From NCBI GenBank assembly GCA_023053545.1, contig JAKZAN010000051.1, positions 1 through 64,000 of the forward strand: DNA of 64,000 nt, written 5' to 3'. Below the pieces are notes generated by a model. It was not told the DNA's origin. It searched no databases and was given only the letters and a program-made list of their open reading frames with translations. The translations under genes were made by a program, and so were the position numbers. Source of the stretch: Lepidurus packardi. Taxonomy: Eukaryota > Arthropoda > Branchiopoda > Notostraca > Triopsidae. Shown in pieces: positions 38,501-52,519 of the stretch; position 1 is the first letter of the stretch; each line of letters begins with the position of its first letter.

Positions 38501-40353
38501 ACTGAATTAATTCCTTACGTACTGAACTTATTCCTTACGGACTGAATTAATTCCTTACGGACTGAATTAATTCCTTACGGACTGAATTAATTCCTTACGG
38601 ACTGAATTAATTCCTTACGGACTGAATTAGTTCCTTACGGACTGAATTAATTCTTTAAGATTGATTGAATTCTTTTCTCACTGAATGAATTCCTTACGGA
38701 CTGAATGAATTCCTTACGGACTGAACGAATTCCTTACGGACTGAATGAATTCCTTACGGACTGAATTAATTTCATACGGACTGAATTAATTCATTACGGA
38801 CTTAATTAATTCCTTACGGACTGAATTAAACCCTTACGGACTGAATTAATACCTTACGGACTGAATTAAACCCTTACGGACTGAATTAATTCCTTACGGA
38901 CTGAATTAATTCCTTACGGACTGAATTAATTCCTTACTGACTGAATTAATTCCTTATGGACTTAATTAATTCCGTAAGGAATGAATTAATTAGTTACGGA
39001 CTGAAATATTTCCTTACGTACTGAATTAATTCCTTACGGACTTAATTAATTCCTTACGGACTTAATTAATTCCTTACGGACTGAATTAATTCCTTACGGA
39101 CTGAATTAGTTCCTTACGGACTGAATTAATTCTTTAAGATTGATTGAATTCTTTTCACACTGAATGAATTCCTTACGGACTGAATGAATTCCTTACGGAC
39201 TGAATTAATTTCATACGGACTGAATTAATTCCTTACGGACTGAATGAATTCCTTACGGACTGAATGAATTCCTTACGGACTGAATTAATTTCATACGGAC
39301 TGAATTAATTCCTTACGGACTTAATTAATTCCTTACGGACTTAATTAATCCATTACGGACTGAATTAATTCCTTACAGACTGAACTTATTCCTTACGGAC
39401 TGAATGAATTCCTTACGGACTGAATGAATTCCTTACGGACTGAATTAATTTCATACGGACTGAATTAATTCATTACGTACTGAATTAATCCATTACGGAC
39501 TGAATTATTTCCTTACGTACTGAAGTTATTCCTTACGGACTGATTTAATTCATTACGGACTTAATTAAATCCTTACAGACTAAATTAATTCCTTATGGAC
39601 TTAATTAATTCCGTAAGGAATGAATTAATTAATTACGGACTGAAATAATTCCTTACGGACTGAATTAATTCCTTACGGACTGAATTAATTCCTTACGGAC
39701 TGAATTAATTCCTTACGGACTGAATTAATTCCTTACGGACTGAGTTAATTTCATACGGACTGAATTAATTCATTACGGACTTAATTAATAGATTACGGAC
39801 TGAATTAATTCCTTACGTACTGAACTTATTCCTTACGGACTGAATTAATTCCTTACGGACTGAATTAATTCCTTACGGACTGAATTAATTCCTTACGGAC
39901 TGAATTAATTCCTTACGGACTGAATTAATTCCTTACGGACTGAATTAATACCTTACGGACTGAATTAAATCCTTACGGACTGAATTAATTCCTTACGGAC
40001 TGAATTAATTCCTTACGGACTGAATTAAATCCTTACGGACTGAATTAATTCATTACGGACTTAATTAAATCCTTACAGACTGAATTAATTCCTTATGGAC
40101 TTAATTAAAATAATTCCTTACGGACTGAATTAATTTCATACGGACTTAATTAATTCATTACGGACTGAATTAATCGATTACGGACTGAATTAATTCCTTA
40201 CGTACTGAACTTATTCCTTACGGACTGAATTAATTCCTTACGGACTGAATTAATTCCTTACTGACTGAATTAATACCTTCCGGACTGAATTAAATCCTTA
40301 CGGACTGAATTAATTCCTTACGGACTGAATTAATTCCTTACGGACTGAATTAA

Positions 40354-41431
40354 TTCCTTACTGACTGAATTAATTCATTACGGACTTAATTAAATCCTTA
40401 CAGACTAAATTAATTCCTTATGGACTAAATTAATTCCGTAAGGAATGAATTAATTAATTACGGACTGAAATAATTCCTTACGGACTGAATTAATTCCTTA
40501 CGGACTTAATTAATTCCTTACGGACTTAATTAATTCCTTACGGACTTAATTAATTCCTTACGGACTGAATTAATTCCTTACGGACTGAATTAGTTCCTTA
40601 CGGACTGAATTAATTCTTTAAGATTGATTGAATTCTTTTCTCACTGAATGAATTCCTTACGGACTGAATGAATTCCTTACGGACTTAATTAATCCATTGC
40701 GGACTGAATTAATTCCTTACGGACTGAACGAATTCCTTACGGACTGAATGAATTCCTTACGGACTGAATTAATTTCATACGGACTGAATTAATTCATTAC
40801 GGACTTAATTAATTCCTTACGGACTGAATTAATTCCTTACGTACTGAATTAATCCATTACGGACTGAATTATTTCCTTACGTACTGAATTAATTCCTTAC
40901 TGACTGAATTAATTCATTACGGACTTAATTAAATCCTTACAGACTAAATTAATTCCTTATGGACTAAATTAATTCCGTAAGGAATGAATTAATTAATTAC
41001 GGACTGAAATAATTCCTTACGGACTGAATTAATTCCTTACGGACTTAATTAATTCCTTACGGACTTAATTAATTCCTTACGGACTTAATTAATTCCTTAC
41101 GGACTGAATTAATTCCTTACGGACTGAATTAGTTCCTTACGGACTGAATTAATTCTTTAAGATTGATTGAATTCTTTTCTCACTGAATGAATTCCTTACG
41201 GACTGAATGAATTCCTTACGGACTTAATTAATCCATTGCGGACTGAATTAATTCCTTACGGACTGAACGAATTCCTTACGGACTGAATGAATTCCTTACG
41301 GACTGAATTAATTTCATACGGACTGAATTAATTCATTACGGACTTAATTAATTCCTTACGGACTGAATTAATTCCTTACGTACTGAATTAATCCATTACG
41401 GACTGAATTATTTCCTTACGTACTGAAGTTT
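40354..41431 (+). repeat. Tandem duplication, 539-bp unit
   Basis: Units 40,354-40,892 and 40,893-41,431. Anchors are TTCCTTACTGACTGAATTAA (40354, 40893), inverted monomers (40434, 40973), the 19-mer (40614, 41153) and TCCATTGCGG (40693, 41232). It is a shorter relative of the 739-bp unit at 34 kb: 200 bp (ten monomers, including GAAGTTTTTCC and one inverted cassette) are missing from the first unit, so the duplication breakpoint falls inside the unit. Confidence 0.9.
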
Positions 41432-44400
41432 TTCCTTACGGACTGAATTAATTCATTACGGACTTAATTAAATCCTTACAGACTAAATTAATTCCTTATG
41501 GACTTAATTAATTCCGTAAGGAATGAATTAATTAATTACGGACTGAAATATTTCCTTACGTACTGAATTAATTCCTTACGGACTGAATTAATTCCTTACG
41601 GACTGAATTACATCCTCACGGACAGAATTAATTCCTTACGGACTGAATTAACTCCTTACGGACTGAATTAATTCCTTACGGACTGAATTAATTCCTTACG
41701 GACTGAATTAATACCTTACGGATTGAATTAAATCCTTACGGACTAAATTAATTCCTTACGGACTGAATTAATTCCTTACGGACTGAATTAATTCCTTACG
41801 GACTGAATTAATTCATTACGGACTTAATTAAATCCTTACAGACTGAATTAATTCCTTACGGACTGAATTAATTCCTTACGGACTGAATTAATTCCTTACG
41901 GACTGAATTAATTCATTACGGACTTAATTAAATCCTTACAGACTGAATTAATTCCTTATGGACTTAATTAATTCCGTAAGGAATGAATTAATTAATTACG
42001 GACTGAAATAATTCCTTACGGACTTAATTAATTCCTTACGGACTGAATTAATTCCTTAATTAATTCCTTACGGACTGAGTTAATTTCATACGGACTGAAT
42101 TAATTCATTACGGACTTAATTAATCGATTACGGACTGAATTAATTCCTTACGTACTGAACTTATTCCTTACGGACTGAATTAATTCCTTACGGACTGAAT
42201 TAATTCCTTACGGACTGAATTAATTTCATACGGACTGAATTAATTCATTACGGAATGAATTAATTCCTTACTGACTGAATTAATTCATTACGGACTTAAT
42301 TAAATCCTGACAGACTAAATTAATTCCTTATGGACTAAATTAATTCCGTAAGGAATGAATTAATTAATTACGGACTGAAATAATTCCTTACGGACTGAAT
42401 TAATTCCTTACGGACTTAATTAATTCCTTACGGACTTAATTAATTCCTTACGGACTGAATTAATTCCTTACGGACTGAATTAGTTCCTTACGGACTGAAT
42501 TAATTCTTTAAGATTGATTGAATTCTTTTCTCACTGAATGAATTCCTTACGGACTGAATGAATTCCTTACGGACTTAATTAATCCATTGCGGACTGAATT
42601 AATTCCTTACGGACTGAATGAATTCCTTACGGACTGAACGAATTCCTTACGGACTGAATGAATTCCTTACGGACTGAATTAATTTCATACGGACTGAATT
42701 AATTCATTACGGACTTAATTAATTCCTTACGGACTGAATTATTTCCTTACGGACTGAATTACATCCTCACGGACAGAATTAATTCCTTACGGACTGAATT
42801 AACTCCTTACGGACTGAATTAATACCTTACGGATTGAATTAAATCCTTACGGACTGAATTAATTCCTTATGGACTTAATTAATTCCGTAAGGAATGAATT
42901 AATTAATTACGGACTGAAATAATTCCTTACGGACTTAATTAATTCCTTACGGACTTAATTAATTCCTTACGGACTGAATTAATTCCTTACGGACTGAATT
43001 ACATCCTCACGGACAGAATTAATTCCTTACGGACTGAATTAACTCCTTACGGACTGAATTAATTCCTTACGGACTGAATTAATTCCTTACGGACTGAATT
43101 AATACCTTACGGATTGAATTAAATCCTTACGGACTGAATTAATTCCTTACGGACTGAATTAATTCCTTACGGACTGAATTAATTCCTTACGGACTGAATT
43201 AATTCATTACGGACTTAATTAAATCCTTACAGACTGAATTAATTCCTTACGGACTGAATTAATTCCTTACGGACTGAATTAATTCCTTACGGACTGAATT
43301 AATTCATTACGGACTTAATTAAATCCTTACAGACTGAATTAATTCCTTATGGACTTAATTAATTCCGTAAGGAATGAATTAATTAATTACGGACTGAAAT
43401 AATTCCTTACGGACTGAATTAATTCCTTACGGACTGAATTAATTCCTTAATTAATTCCTTACGGACTGAGTTAATTTCATACGGACTGAATTAATTCATT
43501 ACGGACTTAATTAATCGATTACGGACTGAATTAATTCCTTACGTACTGAACTTATTCCTTACGGACTGAATTAATTCCTTACGGACTGAATTAATTCCTT
43601 ACGGACTGAATTAATTTCATACGGACTGAATTAATTCATTACGGACTGAATTAATTCCTTACTGACTGAATTAATTCATTACGGACTTAATTAAATCCTG
43701 ACAGACTAAATTAATTCCTTATGGACTAAATTAATTCCGTAAGGAATGAATTAATTAATTACGGACTGAAATAATTCCTTACGGACTGAATTAATTCCTT
43801 ACGGACTTAATTAATTCCTTACGGACTTAATTAATTCCTTACGGACTGAATTAATTCCTTACGGACTGAATTAGTTCCTTACGGACTGAATTAATTCTTT
43901 AAGATTGATTGAATTCTTTTCTCACTGAATGAATTCCTTACGGACTGAATGAATTCCTTACGGACTTAATTAATCCATTGCGGACTGAATTAATTCCTTA
44001 CGGACTGAATGAATTCCTTACGGACTGAACGAATTCCTTACGGACTGAATGAATTCCTTACGGACTGAATTAATTTCATACGGACTGAATTAATTCATTA
44101 CGGACTTAATTAATTCCTTACGGACTGAATTAATTCCTTACGGACTGAATTAATACCTTACGGACTGAATTAAACCCTTACGGACTGAATTAATTCCTTA
44201 CGGACTGAATTAATTCCTTACGGACTGAATTAATTCCTTACTGACTGAATTAATTCCTTACGTACTGAATTAATCCATTACGGACTGAATTATTTCCTTA
44301 CGTACTGAAGTTTTTCCTTACGGACTGAATTAATTCATTACGGACTTAATTAAATCCTTACAGACTAAATTAATTCCTTATGGACTTAATTAATTCCGTA

Positions 44401-45664
44401 AGGAATGAATTAATTAATTACGGACTGAAATATTTCCTTACGTACTGAATTAATTCCTTACGGACTTAATTAATTCCTTACGGACTTAATTAATTCCTTA
44501 CGGACTGAATTAATTCCTTACGGACTGAATTACATCCTCACGGACAGAATTAATTCTTTAAGATTGATTGAATTCTTTTCTCACTGAATGAATTCCTTAC
44601 GGACTGAATGAATTCCTTACGGACTTAATTAATCCATTGCGGACTGAATTAATTCCTTACAGACTGAATGAATTCCTTACGGACTGAACGAATTCCTTAC
44701 GGACTGAATGAATTCCTTACGGACTGAATTAATTTCATACGGACTGAATTAATTCATTACGGACTTAATTAATTCCTTACGGACTGAATTAATTCCTTAC
44801 GGACTGAATTAATACCTTACGGACTGAATTAAACCCTTACGGACTGAATTAATTCCTTACGGACTGAATTAATTCCTTACGGACTGAATTAATTCCTTAC
44901 TGACTGAATTAATTCCTTACGTACTGAATTAATCCATTACGGACTGAATTATTTCCTTACGTACTGAAGTTTTTCCTTACGGACTGAATTAATTCATTAC
45001 GGACTTAATTAAATCCTTACAGACTAAATTAATTCCTTATGGATTTAATTAATTCCGTAAGGAAAGAATTAATTAATTACGGACTGAAATATTTCCTTAC
45101 GTACTGAATTAATTCCTTACGGACTTAATTAATTCCTTACGGACTTAATTAATTCCTTACGGACTGAATTAATTCCTTACGGACTGAATTACATCCTCAC
45201 GGACAGAATTAATTCCTTACGGACTGAATTAACTCCTTACGGACTGAATTAATTCCTTACGGACTGAATTAATTCCTTACGGACTGAATTAATACCTTAC
45301 GGATTGAATTAAATCCTTACGGACTGAATTAATTCCTTACGGACTGAATTAATTCCTTACGGACTGAATTAATTCATTACGGACTTAATTAAATCCTTAC
45401 AGACTGAATTAATTCCTTACGGACTGAATTAATTCCTTACGGACTGAATTAATTCCTTACGGACTGAATTAATTCATTACGGACTTAATTAAATCCTTAC
45501 AGACTGAATTAATTACTTATGGACTTAATTAATTCCGTAAGGAATGAATTAATTAATTACGGACTGAAATAATTCCTTACGGACTGAATTAATTCCTTAC
45601 GGACTGAATTAATTCCTTAATTAATTCCTTACGGACTGAGTTAATTTCATACGGACTGAATTAA

Positions 45665-45824
45665 TTCATTACGGACTTAATTAATCGATTACGGACTGAA
45701 TTAATTCCTTACGTACTGAACTTATTCCTTACGGACTGAATTAATTCATTACGGACTTAATTAATCGATTACGGACTGAATTAATTCCTTACGTACTGAA
45801 CTTATTCCTTACGGACTGAATTAA
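45665..45824 (+). repeat. 80-bp (four-monomer) direct duplication
   Basis: The four monomers TTCATTACGGACTT, TCGATTACGG, TTCCTTACGTACTG and a monomer beginning TTATTCC-type junction at 45665-45744 occur again at 45745-45824. Other copies of this block in domain C (for example after 43443 and 47981) have it once, so this explains most of the extra length of the first 2.3 kb unit. Confidence 0.85.
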
Positions 45825-47680
45825 TTCCTTACGGACTGAATTAATTCCTTACGGACTGAATTAATTCCTTACGGACTGAATTAATTCCTTACGGACTGAA
45901 TTAATTCCTTACGGACTGAATTAATTCCTTACGGACTGAATTAATTCCTTACGGACTGAATTAATACCTTACGGACTGAATTAAATCCTTACGGACTGAA
46001 TTAATTCCTTACGGACTGAATTAATTCCTTACGGACTGAATTAAATCCTTACGGACTGAATTAATTCATTACGGACTTAATTAAATCCTTACAGACTGAA
46101 TTAATTCCTTATGGACTTAATTAAAATAATTCCTTACGGACTGAATTAATTCCTTACGGACTGAATTAATTCCTTACGGACTGAATTAATTTCATACGGA
46201 CTGAATTAATTCATTACGGACTGAATTAATCGATTACGGACTGAATTAATTCCTTACGTACTGAACTTATTCCTTACGGACTGAATTAATTCCTTACGGA
46301 CTGAATTAATTCCTTACGGACTGAATTAATACCTTCCGGACTGAATTAAATCCTTACGGACTGAATTATTCCTTACGGACTGAATTAATTCCTTACGGAC
46401 TGAATTAATTCCTTACTGACTGAATTAATTCATTACGGACTTAATTAAACTCTTACAGACTAAATTAATTCCTTATGGACTAAATTAATTCCGTAAGGAA
46501 TGAATTAATTAATTACGGACTGAAATAATTCCTTACGGACTGAATTAATTCCTTACGGACTTAATTAATTCCTTACGGACTTAATTAATTCCTTACGGAC
46601 TGAATTAATTCCTTACGGACTGAATTAATTCCTTACGGACTGAATTAATTCCTTACGGACTGAATTAATTTCATACGGACTGAATTAATTCATTACGGAC
46701 TTAATTAATTCCTTACGGACTGAATTAATTCCTTACGGACTGAATTAATACCTTACGGACTGAATTAAACCCTTACGGACTGAATTAATTCCTTACGGAC
46801 TGAATTAATTCCTTACGGACTGAATTAATTCCTTACTGACTGAATTAATTCCTTACGTACTGAATTAATCCATTACGGACTGAATTATTTCCTTACGTAC
46901 TGAAGTTTTTCCTTACGGACTGAATTAATTCATTACGGACTTAATTAAATCCTTACAGACTAAATTAATTCCTTATGGAATTAATTAATTCCGTAAGGAA
47001 TGAATTAATTAATTACGGACTGAAATATTTCCTTACGTACTGAATTAATTCCTTACGGACTTAATTAATTCCTTACGGACTTAATTAATTCCTTACGGAC
47101 TGAATTAATTCCTTACGGACTGAATTAATTCCTTACGGACTGAATTACATCCTCACGGACAGAATTAATTCCTTACGGACTGAATTAACTCCTTACGGAC
47201 TGAATTAATTCCTTACGGACTGAATTAATTCCTTACGGACTGAATTAATACCTTACGGATTGAATTAAATCCTTACGGACTGAATTAATTCCTTACGGAC
47301 TGAATTAATTCCTTACGGACTGAATTAATTCCTTACGGACTGAATTAATTCATTACGGACTTAATTAAATCCTTACAGACTGAATTAATTCCTTATGGAC
47401 TTAATTAATTCCGTAAGGAATGAATTAATTAATTACGGACTGAAATAATTCCTTACGGACTGAATTAATTCCTTACGGACTGAATTAATTCCTTGATTAA
47501 TTCCTTACGGACTGAGTTAATTTCATACGGACTGAATTAATTCATTACGGACTTAATTAATCGATTACGGACTGAATTAATTCCTTACGTACTGAACTTA
47601 TTCCTTACGGACTGAATTAATTCCTTACGGACTGAATTAATTCCTTACGGACTGAATTAATTCCTTACGGACTGAATTAA

Positions 47681-47700
47681 TTCCTTACGGAATGAATTAA
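47681..47700 (+). repeat. Uninverted counterpart of M4 (GGAATGAATTAA tail)
   Basis: TTCCTTACGGAATGAATTAA differs from the inverted monomer only in the core, TTAC instead of GTAA, between perfect TTCC and GGAA arms. The same monomer is at 49909-49928 in the duplicated unit. It shows the form expected before the core reversed, but both copies lie in a young domain C unit and may be an independent C-to-A change. Confidence 0.8.
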
Positions 47701-50700
47701 TTCCTTACGGACTGAATTAATTCCTTACGGACTGAATTAATACCTTACGGACTGAATTAAATCCTTACGGACTGAATTAATTCCTTACGGACTGAATTAA
47801 TTCCTTACGGACTGAATTAAATCCTTACGGACTGAATTAATTCATTACGGACTTAATTAAATCCTTACAGACTGAATTAATTCCTTATGGACTTAATTAA
47901 TTCCGTAAGGAATGAATTAATTAATTACGGACTGAAATAATTCCTTACGGACTGAATTAATTCCTTACGGACTGAATTAATTCCTTAATTAATTCCTTAC
48001 GGACTGAGTTAATTTCATACGGACTGAATTAATTCATTACGGACTTAATTAATCGATTACGGACTGAATTAATTCCTTACGTACTGAACTTATTCCTTAC
48101 GGACTGAATTAATTCCTTACGGACTGAATTAATTCCTTACGGACTGAATTAATTCCTTACGGACTGAATTAATTCCTTACGGACTGAATTAATTCCTTAC
48201 GGACTGAATTAATTCCTTACGGACTGAATTAATTCCTTACGGACTGAATTAATACCTTACGGACTGAATTAAATCCTTACGGACTGAATTAATTCCTTAC
48301 GGACTGAATTAATTCCTTACGGACTGAATTAAATCCTTACGGACTGAATTAATTCATTACGGACTTAATTAAATCCTTACAGACTGAATTAATTCCTTAT
48401 GGACTTAATTAAAATAATTCCTTACGGACTGAATTAATTCCTTACGGACTGAATTAATTCCTTACGGACTGAATTAATTTCATACGGACTGAATTAATTC
48501 ATTACGGACTGAATTAATCGATTACGGACTGAATTAATTCCTTACGTACTGAACTTATTCCTTACGGACTGAATTAATTCCTTACGGACTGAATTAATTC
48601 CTTACGGACTGAATTAATACCTTCCGGACTGAATTAAATCCTTACGGACTGAATTATTCCTTACGGACTGAATTAATTCCTTACGGACTGAATTAATTCC
48701 TTACTGACTGAATTAATTCATTACGGACTTAATTAAATCCTTACAGACTAAATTAATTCCTTATGGACTAAATTAATTCCGTAAGGAATGAATTAATTAA
48801 TTACGGACTGAAATAATTCCTTACGGACTGAATTAATTCCTTACGGACTTAATTAATTCCTTACGGACTTAATTAATTCCTTACGGACTGAATTAATTCC
48901 TTACGGACTGAATTAATTTCATACGGACTGAATTAATTCATTACGGACTTAATTAATTCCTTACGGACTGAATTAATTCCTTACGGACTGAATTAATACC
49001 TTACGGACTGAATTAAACCCTTACGGACTGAATTAATTCCTTACGGACTGAATTAATTCCTTACGGACTGAATTAATTCCTTACTGACTGAATTAATTCC
49101 TTACGTACTGAATTAATCCATTACGGACTGAATTATTTCCTTACGTACTGAAGTTTTTCCTTACGGACTGAATTAATTCATTACGGACTTAATTAAATCC
49201 TTACAGACTAAATTAATTCCTTATGGAATTAATTAATTCCGTAAGGAATGAATTAATTAATTACGGACTGAAATATTTCCTTACGTACTGAATTAATTCC
49301 TTACGGACTTAATTAATTCCTTACGGACTTAATTAATTCCTTACGGACTGAATTAATTCCTTACGGACTGAATTACATCCTCACGGACAGAATTAATTCC
49401 TTACGGACTGAATTAACTCCTTACGGACTGAATTAATTCCTTACGGACTGAATTAATTCCTTACGGACTGAATTAATACCTTACGGATTGAATTAAATCC
49501 TTACGGACTGAATTAATTCCTTACGGACTGAATTAATTCCTTACGGACTGAATTAATTCCTTACCGACTGAATTAATTCATTACGGACTTAATTAAATCC
49601 TTACAGACTGAATTAATTCCTTATGGACTTAATTAATTCCGTAAGGAATGAATTAATTAATTACGGACTGAAATAATTCCTTACAGACTGAATTAATTCC
49701 TTACGGACTGAATTAATTCCTTAATTAATTCCTTACGGACTGAGTTAATTTCATACGGACTGAATTAATTCATTACGGACTTAATTAATCGATTACGGAC
49801 TGAATTAATTCCTTACGTACTGAACTTATTCCTTACGGACTGAATTAATTCCTTACGGACTGAATTAATTCCTTACGGACTGAATTAATTCCTTACGGAC
49901 TGAATTAATTCCTTACGGAATGAATTAATTCCTTACGGACTGAATTAATTCCTTACGGACTGAATTAATACCTTACGGACTGAATTAAATCCTTACGGAC
50001 TGAATTAATTCCTTACGGACTGAATTAATTCCTTACGGACTGAATTAAATCCTTACGGACTGAATTAATTCATTACGGACTTAATTAAATCCTTACAGAC
50101 TGAATTGATTCCTTATGGACTTAATTAAAATAATTCCTTACGGACTGAATTAATTCCTTACGGACTGAATTAATTCCTTACGGACTGAATTAATTTCATA
50201 CGGACTGAATTAATTCATTACGGACTGAATTAATCGATTACGGACTGAATTAATTCCTTACGTACTGAACTTATTCCTTACGGACTGAATTAATTCCTTA
50301 CGGACTGAATTAATTCCTTACGGACTGAATTAATACCTTCCGGACTGAATTAAATCCTTACGGACTGAATTAATTCCTTACGGACTGAATTAATTCCTTA
50401 CGGACTGAATTAATTCCTTACTGACTGAATTAATTCATTACGGACTTAATTAAATCCTTACAGACTAAATTAATTCCTTATGGACTAAATTAATTCCGTA
50501 AGGAATGAATTAATTAATTACGGACTGAAATAATTCCTTACGGACTGAATTAATTCCTTACGGACTTAATTAATTCCTTACGGACTTAATTAATTCCTTA
50601 CGGACTGAATTAATTCCTTACGGACTGAATTAGTTCCTTACGGACTGAATTAATTCTTTAAGATTGATTGAATTCTTTTCTCACTGAATGAATTCCTTAC

Positions 50701-50992
50701 GGACTGAATGAATTCCTTACGGACTTAATTAATCCATTACGGACTGAATTAATTCCTTACGGACTGAATGAATTCCTTACGGACTGAACGAATTCCTTAC
50801 GGACTGAATGAATTCCTTACGGACTGAATTAATTTCATACGGACTGAATTAATTCATTACGGACTTAATTAATTCCTTACGGACTGAATTAATTCCTTAC
50901 GGACTGAATTAATACCTTACGGACTGAATTAAACCCTTACGGACTGACTTAATTCCTTACGGACTGAATTAATTCCTTACGGACTGAATTAA

Positions 50993-51392
50993 TTCCTTAC
51001 TGACTGAATTAATTCCTTACGTACTGAATTAATCCATTACGGACCGAATTATTTCCTTACGTACTGAAGTTTTTCCTTTCGGACTGAATTAATTTATTAC
51101 GGACTTAATTAAATCCTTACAGACTAAATTAATTCCTTATGGACTTAATTAATTCCGTAAGGAATGAATTAATTAATTACGGACTGAATTAATTCCTTAC
51201 TGACTGAATTAATTCCTTACGTACTGAATTAATCCATTACGGACCGAATTATTTCCTTACGTACTGAAGTTTTTCCTTTCGGACTGAATTAATTTATTAC
51301 GGACTTAATTAAATCCTTACAGACTAAATTAATTCCTTATGGACTTAATTAATTCCGTAAGGAATGAATTAATTAATTACGGACTGAAATAT
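50993..51392 (+). repeat. Tandem duplication, 200-bp unit with private variants
   Basis: 50,993-51,192 and 51,193-51,392 look identical and both carry substitutions not found together elsewhere: GGACCGAATT, TTCCTTTCGG and TTTATTACGG. Inverted monomers are at 51153 and 51353. The shared private variants make this a very recent ten-monomer duplication. The only difference is at the edge: the first copy leads into GACTGAATTAA, the second into GACTGAAATATTTCC. Confidence 0.92.
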
Positions 51393-52430
51393 TTCCTTAC
51401 GTACTGAATTAATTCCTTACGGACTTAACTAATTCCTTACGGACTTAATTAATTCCTTACGGACTGAATTAATTCCTTACGGACTGAATTAGTTCCTTAC
51501 GGACTGAATTAATTCTTTAAGATTGATTGAATTCTTTTCACACTGAATGAATTCCTTACGGACTGAATGAATTCCTTACGGACTGAATTAATTTCATACG
51601 GACTGAATTAATTCCTTACGGACTGAATGAATTCCTTACGGACTGAATGAATTCCTTACGGACTGAATTAATTTCATACGGACTGAATTAATTCATTACG
51701 GACTGAATTAATCGATTACGGACTGAATTAATTCCTTACGTACTGAACTTATTCCTTACGGACTGAATTAATTCCTTACGGACTGAATTAATTCCTTACG
51801 GACTGAATTAATACCTTCCGGACTGAATTAAATCCTTACGGACTGAATTAATTCCTTACGGACTGAATTAATTCCTTACGGACTGAATTAATTCCTTACT
51901 GACTGAATTAATTCATTACGGACTTAATTAAATCCTTACAGACTAAATTAATTCCTTATGGACTAAATTAATTCCGTAAGGAATGAATTAATTAATTACG
52001 GACTGAAATAATTCCTTACGGACTGAATTAATTCCTTACGGACTTAATTAATTCCTTACGGACTTAATTAATTCCTTACGGACTGAATTAATTCCTTACG
52101 GACTGAATTAGTTCCTTACGGACTGAATTAATTCTTTAAGATTGATTGAATTCTTTTCTCACTGAATGAATTCCTTACGGACTGAATGAATTCCTTACGG
52201 ACTTAATTAATCCATTGCGGACTGAATTAATTCCTTACGGACTGAATGAATTCCTTACGGACTGAACGAATTCCTTACGGACTGAATGAATTCCTTACGG
52301 ACTGAATTAATTTCATACGGACTGAATTAATTCATTACGGACTTAATTAATTCCTTACGGACTGAATTAATTCCTTACGGACTGAATTAATACCTTACGG
52401 ACTGAATTAAACCCTTATGGACTTAATTAA

Positions 52431-52519
52431 TTCCGTAAGGTATGAATTATTTAATTACGGACTGAAATAATTCCTTACGGACTGAATTAATTCCTTAATT
52501 AATTCACGGACTGAGTTAA
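52431..52519 (+). repeat. Degenerate copy of the inverted-monomer / 12-mer block
   Basis: The inverted monomer at 52431 reads GGTATGAATTATTTAATT instead of GGAATGAATTAATTAATT. The 12-mer at 52491 is followed by TTCACGGACTGAGTTAA, which lacks a further three bases. Directly upstream, AAACCCTTATGGACTT at about 52,410 fuses the AAACCC variant to the M3 tail. Several private changes together mark a rearranged or older copy. Confidence 0.7.

Larger units (their letters stand above)
33376..43443 (+). repeat. Segmental duplication within the array, about 5.7-6.3 kb apart
   Basis: The order of rare markers in about 33.4-37.7 kb is repeated in about 39.7-43.4 kb. Offsets are 6,321 bp (AATAA junction 33787/40108; inverted monomers 34113/40434), 6,121 bp (TCCATTGCGG 35111/41232; inverted monomers 34852/40973 and 35391/41512), 5,841 bp (12-mer 36211/42052; ATCCTGACAG 36463/42304) and 5,741 bp (12-mer 37702/43443). 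The stepwise fall is explained by extra internal duplications in the first copy, such as the second ATCCTCACGG block at about 35,771. Confidence 0.78.
45613..50128 (+). repeat. 2.2-2.4 kb HOR, two copies
   Basis: The block starting at the 12-mer of 45613 recurs from the 12-mer of 47981, and the end of the second block matches at the AATAA junction after 50128. Offsets: 2,368 bp (12-mers 45613/47981), 2,288 bp (one-base contraction GAATTATTCC near 46363 and 48651; inverted monomers 46489/48777), 2,248 bp (TACCTTACGG 46750/48998; inverted monomers 46989/49237) and 2,228 bp (12-mers 47489/49717; inverted monomers 47409/49637). Offsets change by 20-bp multiples, showing whole-monomer indels between otherwise matching copies. 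Confidence 0.82.
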
